This document shows positions 63,039-64,000 of a DNA stretch of 64,000 nucleotides, piece after piece. Positions within the stretch are counted from its first letter, which is position 1. Each line of letters opens with the position of its first letter. Source of the DNA: JALJPB01 sp963933115 (GTDB taxonomy: Bacteria > Pseudomonadota > Gammaproteobacteria > Enterobacterales > Alteromonadaceae); the NCBI GenBank assembly GCA_963933115.1, contig CAWVSL010000008.1, positions 1 through 64,000 of the forward strand. Reading direction: 5' to 3'. The translations under genes and the position numbers were made by a program. The notes beneath the pieces were generated by a model, which was not told the origin of the DNA, made no database searches, and saw only the letters and a program-made list of their open reading frames with translations.

Positions 63039-64000
63039 TTATAGCTTAGCTTTAAGCAGTTCTGGAATTTGAATTGCCTCTAAATCACCATTTCGTGCTT
63101 GACTGAATAAAATATCATTAATTACTGATGGCGAGCTATGAATACCACTACCATCTAGATAATGGCGCGCAACAACTTCGCCAGTTTCTTGACTCAGCCA
63201 GTGTAAATAACCGTCAAAATCACCTACTACAATATAATCATCGTAAACAACAGGGCCAGTCACACCACGATTAGTCATGGTTAAATTACTCCATTGCTCT
63301 AAACCATCATTACGGTTAACAGAATAAATATGCCCCGCATCTGTAGTAAAAAATATGCTGTTACCGCTAATCGAAATTTGTCGATAAGAAGAATATTTGC
63401 GTTTCCACAAGACTTTACCACTTCTTAAATCAATTGCGGCAAGATTACCACGAGAAGAAACAGAATAGACTTTATCTCCAAATACTACAGGGGCAGAGTC
63501 TACATCAACAACACGTTCTAATTCAGTAGAGCCTGAAGCTTCACCAATTTCAGATGTCCAACCTTGCTGTCCTTTTTCTAAAAGATAGACACTCACGCTA
63601 CCATTTGCTTGGCCAATTAAAACACCACCAGAGGCAATAACAGGCGAACTTAATCCGCGTAAAGTTAATGCCGGAACATCTTGCTGGTTTTTCCATAATA
63701 CTTCACCAGTAGAGGCATTAAATGCTTTTAATACACCAGAGGCGCTATTAACAACCAAAATACCTAAATCAATTGCTGGAGCATTAATAATTTCGCCTTT
63801 AACGTTACCGCGCCAGTCAAGATTGCCTGTTTCTGCATTTAAAGCAAAGATATCGCCATTTTCACTGCCAATAAATACTTTATTCATCCCCGTAATCGGA
63901 CCACCAGCAAGTTGAGCAGATTTTGAGCTATCAAAAAATCCACGTTTGTCGCCAATATCACTGAGATCTGCTTGCCATAGTTCTTTGCCTGTAGTTTGGT
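63039..64000 (-). CDS. bamB: Outer-membrane assembly lipoprotein BamB, C-terminal part
   Basis: The frame is open from the right edge of the window to the stop at 63039, about 320 residues, and lacks its N-terminus. It consists of repeated beta-propeller (PQQ-like) blades: TGKELWQADLSDIG at the edge, then FIGSENGDIFALNAETG, ASGVLKAFNASTGEVLW and similar repeats. BamB supports BamA in inserting beta-barrel proteins. The internal ATG at 63887 is not the real start. Der follows, matching the usual bamB-der order. Confidence 0.95.
   Translation of the reverse strand, partial: QTTGKELWQADLSDIGDKRGFFDSSKSAQLAGGPITGMNKVFIGSENGDIFALNAETGNLDWRGNVKGEIINAPAIDLGILVVNSASGVLKAFNASTGEVLWKNQQDVPALTLRGLSSPVIASGGVLIGQANGSVSVYLLEKGQQGWTSEIGEASGSTELERVVDVDSAPVVFGDKVYSVSSRGNLAAIDLRSGKVLWKRKYSSYRQISISGNSIFFTTDAGHIYSVNRNDGLEQWSNLTMTNRGVTGPVVYDDYIVVGDFDGYLHWLSQETGEVVARHYLDGSGIHSSPSVINDILFSQARNGDLEAIQIPELLKAKL

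Overview
This window looks like a chromosomal segment of a marine, probably cold-adapted gammaproteobacterium of the Alteromonadales, and Colwellia or a close relative is the best fit. The evidence is AT-rich DNA with long AT-rich spacers, an Na+-pumping NADH dehydrogenase (nqrABCDEF with apbE and nqrM), an Na+-pumping oxaloacetate decarboxylase (oadGAB), gammaproteobacterial gene orders (rpoE-rseABC next to nadB; dsbC-recJ-prfB-lysS; alaS-csrA-tRNAs; guaBA opposite xseA; bamB-der) and FabV as enoyl reductase. The genus is inferred from these features, not from a database search. Nearly everything is core chromosome: I see no prophage, insertion sequence, integron or CRISPR array.

Layout. 1-5.6 kb: the sigma-E envelope-stress operon (rpoE, rseA, rseB, rseC), divergent nadB, then sdhE and a frameshifted ygfX. 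5.6-11.1 kb: ygfZ and slyD, a decayed ABC-ATPase gene, a DUF1232 gene, lysS, and prfB with its programmed frameshift. 11.2-16.7 kb: an orphan fetB-like permease, recJ, dsbC, divergent fldB and the helicase gene srmB. 17-25.6 kb: an orphan Hpt protein, yaaA, transaldolase, an alpha/beta hydrolase, a FabH-like synthase, tmcA, pdxH and a small membrane-protein gene with no normal start codon. 25.6-30.2 kb: oadGAB, a tRNA-Ser/tRNA-Arg/tRNA-Arg operon and csrA. 30.9-35.2 kb: alaS, the ruins of recX, and dinB with a LexA box. 35.6-43.1 kb: the complete nqr operon with its maturation genes. 43.9-48.8 kb: fabV, a TRAP transporter and a bolA-family gene. 48.9-53.3 kb: rlmG, yajG, a periplasmic cyclophilin, an unknown gene, ampG and a coupled 56-residue membrane ORF. 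53.4-64 kb: recQ, a ridA-family gene, guaBA, xseA, der and the 3' part of bamB.

The genes combine into a sodium-based energy economy (Nqr and Oad pump Na+), envelope quality control (sigma-E, DsbC, BamB, periplasmic PPIase, AmpG recycling), translation and tRNA functions (LysS, AlaS, RF2, TmcA, RlmG, SrmB, Der), and DNA repair (RecJ, RecQ, Pol IV, ExoVII).

The most notable signals are signs of decay and reorganisation in this core region: ygfX is broken by a precise 7-bp tandem duplication; recX has an internal deletion, a frame change and two stops, with dinB where recA would be expected; an ABC ATPase gene survives only as a fragmentary reading frame. I did not find a convincing new defence or mobile system.
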